From positions 11,413,001-11,477,000 of the forward strand of contig OY987272.1 of NCBI GenBank assembly GCA_963920665.1: a stretch of 64,000 bases of DNA, in the 5' to 3' direction. Origin of the DNA: Straminergon stramineum (taxonomy: Eukaryota > Streptophyta > Bryopsida > Hypnales > Calliergonaceae). The translations under genes were made by a program, and so were the position numbers. This document shows, piece after piece, positions 35,151 through 45,932 of the stretch. Numbering within the stretch: the stretch's first letter is position 1; every line of letters starts with the position of its first letter. The notes beneath the pieces were generated by a model, which saw only the letters and a list, made by a program, of their open reading frames with translations, did no database searches and was not told where the DNA came from.

Positions 35151-36273
35151 CTGCACACTTGAAACGGGAAAAATAAGGCTATATTTAGACTCGTGCGAAA
35201 ACTCGAATCAAAGGAGAAAGTAACCGAAAACGTTCAGAGGCTACAATACCTCGCAAAATGCAGAGTACGGAGAACTCCAGGACAAAGAAGATGAAAAGGT
35301 AAAGGACAGAAAACCTTTCAAAAATTGACTCGGCCAACTCCATCATAAAAACAGTAAATAAAAATAAAAATTGTGCAGGAAGCTTCAAATTAGTGACATA
35401 AATACTGCGAAGCTCTGAGAAATCAGAGTTTACAACTCCTAACCACGCGGAATGATTCCAAAAGCAACTCTCCGGAACTTCAGAGCGTCAATCACACATA
35501 CCATGAAGTAGTTCCTCAAAAGAAAGTTACTGCAATTGTAAGCAGGAACAGAACAATATCAAGATGTCACCTTCAATCCAAAACCTTCTACTCAAGAAAA
35601 GAGTTCCATGACTTAAACTAAGGAGTAATTAAGGTAGATCCCGTCTCCTATACTCACTCTACAGCACTCACATTAGACTTATAGCGCAGTCACTCTTGCG
35701 CTTCATACAATTGGTTGGAGCATGGTTGGAGTGTGACAGCGCTATACGTCTACAGCCACTGATCTTTAGACGCAAATGAAGTTCTCTACCATCACTTACA
35801 CTGATCTACAATCTCCAACTTCGAAAATACATAAGATACTCATTCATAGTGATAAAAAAATTAACCTCTCGAGGGAATTAGTGCCTTGTCCACAAGGCGA
35901 TCTTCCGAAAATCACACCTACATATTGATTAAAAGATCGAAGTAACCTCTACCTCAACTCGGGAGCCGAAAACAAGAAACACCCCCCCTCTCCACACAGC
36001 GACAACAACGCACTACTAGTTTACCCTAATTCACCCAGAAACCTAAACACAAGCAAACCGTAGCCACGAAATAAAGGATTCAAAACCAAATCCCCTCCCA
36101 GAACAGAACACCCGGAAGAAACCCTAAGACTGTTCCTTCCCTAACATCAAGCAATTTCACCAATCCACAATTTCAATCAGTATATCGAGCGAAAACGCCT
36201 ACCGAGAAGAAGAAGAAGAAAACGGCGGATAACGGCGGAAATGCAGAGATTGAGGGGCAAGGAGAGCGCTTAC
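35151..36273 (-). other. probable 5'UTR intron of the ATP synthase subunit f-like gene
   Basis: A good acceptor (GTGTGCAG, ending at 35151) precedes the start codon by 11 bases. A donor (CTCTC|GTAAGCGC at 36274/36273) lies in a GA/TC-rich leader. First-leader introns near the start codon are common in plant housekeeping genes. This is inferred from splice signals only. Confidence 0.5.
35640..35985. repeat. intronic repeat family, copy in subunit f leader intron
   Basis: Contains TGATCTACAATCTCCAACTTCGAAAA and CACACCTACATATTGATTAAA, which match blocks in the NRPB7 intron copy (TGGTCTACAACCTCCCACTT and CACACTCCTACATATTGATTAAA) in the same order and orientation. Confidence 0.65.
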
Positions 36274-37772
36274 GAGAGATGGAGACGACGATGACGACGA
36301 TTGATGGGGTGCGAGAAGATGGAGCTCTTGATGGGAAATGGACTCTGAGAAAGTTTCGTCACTCTCGTGGGAATGAAGAAGGGGACAGAAAGGGTCCCTG
36401 TCCCCGCTCGCGCTTGCAAATGTTAGCTTTTACTCATTCGCATCCTTTTTTTTTTCTTTTTTCTAAGTCTCTTTTCGGCGAACTTCCACGCACCTAGAAT
36501 CAGCCAAACCTTGCATAAAAGACAAAATAAATTTCAGAAATTCTCTATGGATGTGCACAATAGTTGCAAGAGGAGAATCACAATTGTTACAAGGAGACAG
36601 AAATTTTCTAGAGAGACAACTGTGAAAAGTAGGGTAGGCAAGTTTCTGACTTCTGAAAAAAATATTTTCAACATTAGATCTAAAGTTTTTGGTTGCTTTT
36701 AGTTTGATAACAAAGCAAAGATAGTCCAAAAATGTAGTTTCTCCCCACTTACATAGAAGTGAAAGCATCATAAAACTCGGCAAAGGCACTTTCAACTCTT
36801 GAAACCTCAAAAATTCATATTTTCAATTTTGACATAGCGAAGAAAGTATCTCTTACCATTGTGATTAGATTCTTATTGCAGGTTTTCAAAAATCATTTGG
36901 TTTATTGGTTTATTTTTGGTATGGAATCTACAAAATTTGGTGAATATATTAATTGCGAATTAATTGTAAAATTAATGAATATTCACTAATTCTTTGTTGA
37001 ATCTTCAAAGGTATTTCAATACACCCTTTGGTTTATTCTTTTGAATAGATTGTCTTTTTTTAATTTCTAAATTCTCAAATAGTCAACAACAATTGTTTCT
37101 ATATATCTAGAAGAATTGAAGAAATTATGTAAGAAGCTCAACAAAAAATACAAATGAAAAAATGAATTCTACCTTATATTTTTGAGTATTCAAAAATCAT
37201 TTAAAAAGTTATTATAGTTGACTATTTATGCAACTTCCAAAGTAAATTTCTTGGTTTTGAATTTTGTTGGAAAACATTGATTAGTATTTTCACAATTTTG
37301 AAAATTTGTACTATTCCCTAGTCCTTGAAGGATATGCACTTGGAAATTTATTGGATTTCGTTCAATTCTTTATTGTAATACAAATTAATTCAACTACTAT
37401 ACCTTGCAATAAATAATATTCTAACTTGCATTAATTTGGGAATTATGCAAATGTAAAAGTGGCACTACTATAGAAGTTCTCAATATTTCAAATACCAAAT
37501 CTATATAGCATGATTTACATCTTTTCATAGTATCCTTAATCATATGATTTTCATCTAAATTTCATTGATGGTTTGTTCATTCAATTAGTGTGAGGAAGTT
37601 GTACATTCATTGCTTTCTTTCAATGCATACTTCAAAAAATTGTTGAATACATCCTTATATCATATATAATAGTCTACCCTATGTCATTGCCACAACCATC
37701 AAGATGTTAAAAGTGATGGCTAAGCCCTCCTTAATCTCCTTAAATAAAAGTGAAAATAATTTTCTATTTTTT

Positions 37773-38095
37773 TAAGACCAAAAATCTATCACTTTCACTT
37801 CACAAGTCTAAATGCCAAGAAACAAAGCTCTTGCACCCTTTCTTGTAGAGAGCTTTCCAATAATACTAAGAACGTGACTAGGGGATGCACAATCCAAAAG
37901 ATACATAATTTAGCATAATCAAAGATCCAAAAATAACTCAAAAATCTATAACTTTCACATTGTAGGTCCAAATGCCACAAAACAAAGCCCGTGCACCCCT
38001 CTTTGTTGAGGACTTTTTGATGGTCCAAAAATGCAACTAGGGGACATACAGTCTATGAGATCTCAACATAACAAAAAAAAACAAAAAAAACCTAA
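37773..38095. repeat. two-unit tandem repeat, ~160 bp
   Basis: Unit 1 at 37773-37930 and unit 2 at about 37938-38095 share ACCAAAAATCTATxACTTTCAC-like, GTCTAAATGCCAAGAAACAAAGC/GTCCAAATGCCACAAAACAAAGC, GCACCC-TCTTTGTTGAG-like and ACTAGGGGA-GxAxAxTC blocks in order. Confidence 0.85.
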
Positions 38096-38520
38096 CTTAA
38101 AGTAAGGATATTTTGATAAGAACTCTATGCTTACAACAATTCACCTTGTACAATGCATGAATGAATTGAAGATGTCAAGAACATCAAGCATGTTAATGAC
38201 AAATTTGTTTATACATTTTCAAAAATCTATGCAAATTTTTGGTCCTTGTAATGTCGTATATTCTCATTTATATATTGTACATTGTAAGCATCCAAAATAA
38301 GTTCTTCCACTTTACATGATTACAAGAAGTTGAAATCAATCCATGAAAGCACAAGGCTTTGACAACCTTTCATGTAAAGTGGCACATTTCCCAAAGTGCA
38401 ACAAACCTTTTCAATGAAGGCAAATTCTAAGGTTGGATGACTCATCCACTTGTCACTATTCTTAGATACATAAATTATCTTTTAAAAAATGATTTTAGAT
38501 AGCCAAGGGTATCTTTTCTT

Positions 38521-40760
38521 TAGTTGACTCTTGGATTTGAAATTCTTTTGGGGGAAATTTTCTCTCTCAATTCTTAGACCATGTGACCATGATATCGATT
38601 GGACTAGGCATGAGTGCATGTCACTATTTATGAGGTTTAAGGGGGGCTTGGAAGCCACATTAGTGGGGTCTTGGGAGTAGGGTAAGTTAGTGGGGTCTTG
38701 GGAGCAAAGTACAATATTGGGGGCTTGGAAAAGGGTCTTTCAAGGTGGTCAAAGAAGCCAAAGGTTCTTGAGAGTGAGGTGGGTGGGAAGCTTGGAAAGG
38801 GGTTTTTAGTGTCTTGGAAATGAGTCTTAGAAACATGATTAGTGAGGGTCTTGGGAGCATGATTGGTAAAGGTTTTAGGAGTATGATTAGTAGGGGGTTT
38901 GGCAATAGGATTAGTGGGGGTCTAAGGAGTGGGGTTAATGGAGGTTTTGGAAGTAGGCCGATTCATAGGCTCAATATTTGTTTCATCCAATTTTCAAACT
39001 CTTCAATGTTTTAGGATGTGAAATTTTCACCTAATATAGTTAGAGTAATATAATTTTTAACCATTTGGCTTGATATATGAACCCCCCACAAATTTAGGTC
39101 CTAAAAACTAAAAATGGAAATTTAACAGGGTTTTCATAATTCATAATTGAAGAACATATGGGGTTAACCCCTCAATGCCCTAGTCTAGATTGCAGTTGTC
39201 AGATGTTGTCAAGGTCTTTTGTATTCGAAAGTAGTGTCTTGGAAACGTAGAGCATTGCAAGACATTTCACTGTTGATTTCCATTCACAATCTTGTCCTCT
39301 ATCAATGGAAATTATTTTTGGCGCATTTCACCATTTCAATGTTGAGATTATAATTATTGAGAGGGCCTCACCTACCCAACATTGGGGACATTTTTGTGAA
39401 GTTTGTGCACTTTTGGCAGCTTTGGTGAAAGCAACAATGTTCGTAACATTTCAAAAATTTGAAAGGTGGTGATTCACTTACATTTGCATACCCAAGTGAA
39501 TTTTTAGCACCATCAATGTTGAGGTGAATGATTGGAATACAATGAAATTCACGGCATCTATAGGCAAAAAGCATGAGTCACCGCTTGCAAGTAGAAGCAC
39601 CATACTTGGAGACAAACACGTGAGAGGTTTCTTTTGTTGTCCAAAAGACTTGTCAAGAATGAACTTACTCCCACCAGCTACACTTGGTCACATTCCAGAA
39701 ACGAACCCTATAACTACCATGTCCAACAATATTATATTCCAAATCTGAGTCAAAATTTGGCGAACTTTGAGCGATTCTTTGGTTCTAAATCATTTCACCA
39801 AGTATGTCCCATGATTCAAGAGGTCATGCTTGACTAGTTTTGTTTTGGAATTTTTGAATTCTCGATAATCTGCCACCACTATTTTTGTTTCCAAAATTGA
39901 GAAGGGTGTTTTTTTTCGCTCCTGCGGCTTTGAGGGGTTAACTCCTAAAGTCCCAATGCCTTTTTTCCTATCAAAAAGCATTCAAAATTGTCATTTCTTA
40001 TACAAAAAAAGTAAAAGAATTTGAAAATTGATTTTTTTTCTATAAATAATACATAAATTCGACTCCACTTTCAAAGAATATAATATCAATTTCTCATGAC
40101 AATCAATTCATATTATCACTAAAGCCAAAAGCTGAATGTAGCTTTCTAATTGAATCACTCTTACCCCCTAAGCGCTTCGACATCCATTTTTGAACGATGA
40201 ACAAATTGAAACTGAAGTTTCACCCTCTTTATTGCTTGGATGAAAGTTATCCTAATTTGTGTAGATACTTTATCAAGTTATTGTCCTATCTAAGGGTTGG
40301 ATTTGGTGTTACTAGAGTACATATTTTTTTTCTAAAATTACTAATGTGGAAGTATGTCAAGTGGTTGACCAAGCCAAAATTGCATTGACTCTAGTTCAAA
40401 TTGGATTGGTAGAAATGAAGTCATAGATTTGAAGAACACAAAATTTATAAAAAAATCACCATATGAAGAGAACCTCCTTTCAAATCCATTCCAAAAAAAT
40501 TGTACTAAAAAAATGATAATATTTTGATTGAAATCAACTCATTTAGAAGGAATTTTGAAATTTCCCTTTCAAAATTTCTAAAAAATATTGGTCATAGCAT
40601 CAATGAATCTAACTATATGCATGACATCTACAACTCATAGTCTATACCTTTTATTTGTATACCAATTCCAAAATATTCCTCCAAATAGCTCTTTATAATG
40701 AATTTTCTCATATCGTCAATTCTGGAGATGACTTTGAACGTTTAGGGGTTAAGAGATGTG
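38521..40760 (+). repeat. large dispersed repeat, copy A
   Basis: Aligns by eye in direct orientation with 42280-43290. Shared anchors in order: GATTTGxAATTCTTTTxGGG, TTTCTCTCTCAATTCTTA, a GGGGTCTTGGGAG-type minisatellite, TTCATCCAATTTTCAAACT, GTTAACTCCTAAAGTCCCAA, AGCTTTCTAATTGAATCACT and GATACTTTATCAAGTT. Its distal part (about 40190-40760) also matches 46900-47580 in inverted orientation. No coding capacity was recognised; it may be a decayed transposon. Confidence 0.85.
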
Positions 40761-41382
40761 TTATATTACCATTTTACCACTAAAACCACAATTATTGGTC
40801 CTCCAAGTTATGTGAATCAATTGAGGGCCAAAAGAGATCCCATGTACAATACTGTACCGCATTCAAAGTCTCAAGACACTTGTGCTAGATCAAAAAGAAC
40901 CATGATTTCAAATTTGGTGGAGGGGAGCAAGCAAACAGTCAAGTGAATCACTCATTCAATCTGTGATACAAATAAAATATCCCTAATTCAAGGATCTTAT
41001 GAATTTTGTTGATAGAGGGTGTGAATTATGTACAGTTAACTAATATGATTAATAAGCTTTCCTCATGGAAACCTTGTAAGTTATGTTTGTGTGTGCACAA
41101 CTAATATTACTGTCTTATTCATAACGTGGGTACAATACAATACACCCCAATTCTGTCTAAAATTGTCTAAAACTGCCATTGTCACTCTATGTACTAAACA
41201 TCACGAAAATCAATGTGTACGTAGATAGAAATCTTGACCCTTACCGTGCTTTGGGATGCACTGGAATTGCTTCCGATTTGCCTATTCAACAGTATAAAAA
41301 GTTCTACCAATCAAATTATATAAATTGTTCCCCAAGAAGACATATTGATCATCTATAACTAAGTTTATGTTACAATATGGTA

Positions 41383-41811
41383 TCAATCCATCCAATTGGG
41401 ATGGTAAGTGATCTTGGTGGTGGGAAGGCCAAAAGCTCCTATCACAATTCGATCCTCCAAAACAGATGTATTGCTTGTCTCAATGAGTTGTACAAGATGC
41501 TTGAAAAATGGGACATCACAAGCCATAATCAAGCTTCCATTAGGGTTGTATCCAAACTCCTCGGCTGACATGGCCAACAACATTTGGAAGAGATGATGGT
41601 GGAGGATCTTGGTTTTCATCACAAATCGGCGCATCTCATCACCAACGTACACAACAAAGGATCCTTCGGGTACATCACTAGGAAAAGCGTCTTCATCTTC
41701 AATCTTGACGTAGCCATTGTGTTTGGGTGCAAACTTGTGTTGCACCTTTCGCAATGTCTTTTGCAATTGCTTGCCAAGTTTCCCCATGATTGGGCTTGCT
41801 TTTGATAACAA
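41383..41811 (-). CDS. SAUR-family (small auxin-up RNA) protein
   Basis: An intact intronless frame of 142 aa, typical in structure and size for SAUR genes. The SAUR core is clear: DVPEGSFVVYVGDEMRRFVM, then HHLFQMLLAMSAEEFGYNPN, then GSLIMACDVPFFKHLVQLIE. The N-terminus is basic (GKLGKQLQKTLRKVQHKF), as in many members. The first ATG (41811) is used; the ATG at codon 9 is an alternative. SAURs of the flowering-plant type bind and inhibit PP2C.D phosphatases, activating plasma-membrane H+-ATPase and cell expansion. That role is family knowledge and is not shown here. A TATAAATA box lies about 200 bp upstream. Direct copies of the same dispersed repeat flank the gene on both sides. Confidence 0.93.
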   Translation of the reverse strand: MLSKASPIMGKLGKQLQKTLRKVQHKFAPKHNGYVKIEDEDAFPSDVPEGSFVVYVGDEMRRFVMKTKILHHHLFQMLLAMSAEEFGYNPNGSLIMACDVPFFKHLVQLIETSNTSVLEDRIVIGAFGLPTTKITYHPNWMD

Positions 41812-42008
41812 ATTTCGAAATGTGTTAGGTGGGTTACTAAAGTTGGTGTTGGATCTTTACAACACAAGAAAATACATCACTCTAAGCACGGGGGTGAAGA
41901 ATGGTATGCAAATGCACACTCTAATTGAAGATAGTGGATGTGGGGGATGTAATAAAATGTAATGTTGATCTACAATGTGGCATGAGTAATAAAATAGAGG
42001 GAGCATGG

Positions 42009-42017
42009 TATTTATAG
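42009..42017 (-). promoter_or_regulatory. TATA box of the SAUR gene
   Basis: CTATAAATA on the minus strand, about 200 bp upstream of the SAUR start codon, which allows a leader of roughly 170 bases. A good match to the plant consensus in the expected place. Confidence 0.6.
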
Positions 42018-42279
42018 GTGTTTGGTATTGGGGAAAAAAGAAAAGATCTTTTACTTTTTTTTCAACATTCACCAAGGGCTTTTACTTTGAGGGCTTTTAA
42101 TTTGGAGAAGGACCAAAAACTCTTTTACATTGTAGAGGGAAAACAACAACTAATGGATGATCTTTCCACTGTCTCATTCATTCAAATGATTCCTTTTCTT
42201 CATTGGTGAAATCATCCACTTCTCAATTATACAAATTATCTTAAAACTAAAAATAATTTCATGTTGTCAAGACAATCTA

Positions 42280-43290
42280 TTATTTAGTTGATTCTTGGAT
42301 TTGGAATTCTTTTAGGGGAAAATTTTCTCTCTCAATTCTTACACCATGTGTCCGTGATGTGGAGCTAGGCTAGGCATAAGTGCTTGTCACCATTTCTAAG
42401 GTTTAACGAGGTCTATGGATCCAGGTTTGTGGGGTCTTAGAAGTAGGGTACATTAATGGAGGCTTGGGTGCCAGGTTGGTGGGGGGTTCAAAAGGGGTCT
42501 TATAACAGAGGGATTTGGAAGCCAAAGGCCCTCAAAAGCCAGGTGAGTGGGGAGCTTGGAAAGGGGTCTTAGAAGTCAGATTAGTGAAGGTCACACCAAA
42601 GTGGGATTTGTGGAGGTCTTAAAAATAGAATTAGTAGGGGGCTTGGGAGTGGGGCTAGTAGGGATTTGAGGAATAGGTTCATGGACCCAATAATTTTTTC
42701 ATCCAATTTTCAAACTTTAAAATATCTCAAGATGTGAAACTTTCATATGACATAGTTAGAATAATATAATTTTAAATTCATTGACTTGATATGTAAAAAG
42801 AATTCAAATTTAGGTTTGAAGAACTAAAAATAGCAACTTAATGAAGGGTTTAGCAGTTCATAATTAAAGAACTTAGGAGGTTAACTCCTAAAGTCCCAAT
42901 GCCTTTATTCCAATGAAAAACACTGAAAATGTTCATTTCTTATACAAACAACAAAATAATTTGAAAATTGATTTTTGTGTCCATGATGAATACAAAAATT
43001 AAACTCCACTTTCATAGAAAATAGTACCAACTTCTAACAACAATTGATTCATAGTATCACTTAAGCCAGAAGTTGAGCCTAGCTTTCTAATTGAATCACT
43101 TTTAACACCTGTGCACTCCAATGATGACTTTTTTGACAACAAACAAATTGGAACTCAAATTTCATCCTCATTACTACTTGAATGAAAATTATCCTAATTT
43201 GTGGAGATACTTTATCAAGTTGTTGTTCTATCTAATGGTTGCATTTGGTTTTACTCGAGTAAATATTTTTCTAAAATTACAAATTTGCAA
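42280..43290 (+). repeat. large dispersed repeat, copy B
   Basis: Direct-orientation partner of 38521-40760. It lacks the roughly 0.7-kb segment of copy A at about 39.18-39.90 kb, so the two differ by an internal insertion or deletion. It ends about 250 bp from the NRPB7 stop codon. Confidence 0.85.
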
Positions 43291-43535
43291 TTGTGCCTTG
43301 GGATTGTTCAAATCCTCGAACGCTCACAGATTTCATACAGTGGTGTTGCAATTTCATATTTTCATACTTTCCCTTCAAGCCTACACGCAGCAATTTAGCC
43401 AAGCTCGTGTCCACCAGGTCCACAACACCTAACCAGCTAGGCCTCAACAAGTTGAAGGTGGTAGCTCATAACGATGGCTACTCAGGCAACTGTGTTTAAA
43501 ATAATTAAAATGAAAAATAAATCTCTGAAACTCAA

Positions 43536-45932
43536 TCAGGAGGCTCCCCCAGGGTCGCCAATAAGTCCTAGAAAGTCGTCCTTGATTGTGCCAATACAGA
43601 ACTGCATATAAAAGTCAATATGAAATCAGTAATCATACGGGGAGAAGCAACAAGGCCAGTGGATTTCTGCTGACCCAGAAAACTAGCGTTGTGTAATGTG
43701 AATTAGATAACCGCTCTTTGGTAAGCAGACCCGTGTTCAGGGTGGGTTACATGTCTCAAGAAAGCAAGCCGCAGTTATCTTAATCAGGAAAGAATTCATA
43801 GGCTATTTGTATTACACACAAACACTTATACACACAATGGCAACGAAGGGTGCAAAAGAAAACTCACAATCTCTGTAGCGTCAACACGGGTACCAACAAT
43901 TTTGAGCCGCACTTCGCTGTCCTTTTGTATCCTCACCTGCACAACGAGGGCGGACCAATGTATAAGTATACAAGCCAGGATTAAACCATATTATCACATT
44001 GTGCCACCTGCCAGATATTTTCTAGTAACGCAGAGACTCAAACAGAGCCTCTGAATTATGCGAAGCAAAAATGAAAACATAGCAACATCAACATTAAAAT
44101 ATCTGTGCGAAATAGGAAGATTTCATACCGAGCTATCTGAAGTTTCATAACTTGGTACATCTCCTGATTGAAATACCATATCATCTGGTATCAACTGTCA
44201 GAACATAAGGTAGAGGATGAGGACTTTTCGAGTGAAAGAAAAACGAGAACCATCTCTAGTCATGAAGACCTGAACACTCTAAACTCAACCTAACAGTTCA
44301 AAGCTCCATCACACACTACCAAAAAATTTTAGCCAAGTACACAACAGTCTTGGTTAGGAAGACAGCAGTAACGGTTTAGAAGCTTTACTTATGCCAAGGA
44401 CCTTCCTATTTCCCGAAGGAGAAATCAGAAAGCTTACATGATTAGATACGAAGATCTGTACAGGCCCAGCTTCGGCAAAGAAACCCATCTGCATTCCCCA
44501 CATATGTTCAGATAATCATATCGGCTTGTTTTTATTGAGTACACGTATCTAAACCAAACAGAAATGTTCACTTTTCGCATTTGGGTCTCCATGTAATCCT
44601 CAGTATAATCCTTGCATATTGAAAAATTAAAATATCACATTCGACAAGCAATGGCACTATTCCTACAACCACATGTCACAAGCCTCATTCTTATTGGACA
44701 CCATAGCTTTCTACATTCTAAAACCGTTGCTTACTCTTTTCCCTCGGGGTAGAGACAATAAACTGTGCTATCAAGGGATAACAGGTCAACGATGATACCT
44801 TGTTCACCATAGTGACCACGCTCTCCAGAATCTCGCCCTTGAAGGGTCTAAAAACCACGCACTGGTACTTGACAGGAAAGGTCACGAAGCCTGTTCCATC
44901 ACGGATGAGGCCCGAGCCGATAGTCTCCACTGCAGTCACTGCCACGACAAATCCGTGCCGGCCACTGCGGAAGGCACACAATCCTTCAGTTCCATGACAA
45001 AATAAGGTGGACAATACCAAGACCTAATGCCGTATCCTACACAGACTCCTGATACTAACAGCAATTCATCTATTCCTCAGCTTGGTCAGCCTTCAATTAG
45101 CAAGTTGTATAAGCATAACTTGGCTGAATTGGTCGATGGTCCCTAATCTTTGAATGGAAATGGGGTTTTCTACAGTCACTTAGAGTGGTCTACAACCTCC
45201 CACTTTGAAATTGCGTACGAAGTTCATAGACAGAGATGAAAATTTAACATCAACAGGTTTAGCTCTTGTATCCAAAGTGATGTCTTTGCTGCAGTATACT
45301 GGTCTCTCCAATATCACACTCCTACATATTGATTAAACTGCTAAAAGTGACCAAATAGTATCCTCTACCTTATACATCGGTATATATATATATCATAATG
45401 TAATACAGGTTTTCAAAAGAGATGTGGGAATAGGGTTTCCAAAAGGATCCAATCCCAGAATACGCAACTCAAAGATTGTTTTAATGCCCCACAGAGTGAA
45501 GAGAAAGCGCGATATTAGAAACTAGCGGATACAACGGACAGAACCTCACCAAGCGGAAACCCTAAACCAGCAGCATGCGAAACCATCCGAGTGCTCCGCA
45601 AGACAAAAAAAATCAACAGTCCACCAAAACCCGCTCGGATGGCAAAAGTATCAACGGAAAACCTAAAATTCCCATTACCAAAGCGAAAAAACGTCCTTGA
45701 GAGCTTCGTCTAATCCCACCAAAATTGCCAGAGAAATCCTAAATTCTCTGCAGGAACCCTTCGGCCTTATAAAAAATCTGATTACTGCGGAGGCCATACG
45801 AGGAACAAATGCGTACCTGCAAGTGCCCTCGACATCCTGAATGAGCTTCGCAATGAGCTTGTCGCGCAAGTGAGGTCCGAAATGACGAGGGTGCAGCTGC
45901 ATGTTCCTGTCTAAGTAGATGTGGAAAAACAT
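43536..45932 (-). CDS. NRPB7: DNA-directed RNA polymerase II subunit 7 (RPB7)
   Basis: Model: complement(join(43536..43601, 43868..43936, 44129..44194, 44438..44488, 44799..44964, 45817..45932)), 177 aa with all phases consistent; plant NRPB7 is about 176 aa. The start [20 protein letters not shown] is the conserved RPB7 N-terminus. The upstream in-frame extension to 46028 is leader, not protein. The N-terminal RNP-like domain includes [14 protein letters not shown] and [13 protein letters not shown]. The C-terminal S1/OB-fold domain includes [20 protein letters not shown] and [18 protein letters not shown]7 pairs with RPB4 as the stalk of RNA polymerase II in the nucleus and binds emerging RNA. 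The first intron (44965-45816) carries the shared intronic repeat. Single intact copy with no anomaly seen. Confidence 0.97.
45085..45375. repeat. intronic repeat family, copy in NRPB7 intron 1
   Basis: Carries both the left blocks shared with the SDR intron and the right blocks shared with the subunit f leader intron, so it links the three copies. A short (AT)n run follows at about 45383-45393. Confidence 0.7.

Larger units (their letters stand above)
36275..41382. other. AT-rich intergenic region with repeats
   Basis: No gene was recognised. The region contains a two-unit tandem repeat (37773-38095) and the large dispersed repeat copy A (38521-40760), which includes a degenerate roughly 30-bp minisatellite at 38.64-38.95 kb. 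Confidence 0.6.
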
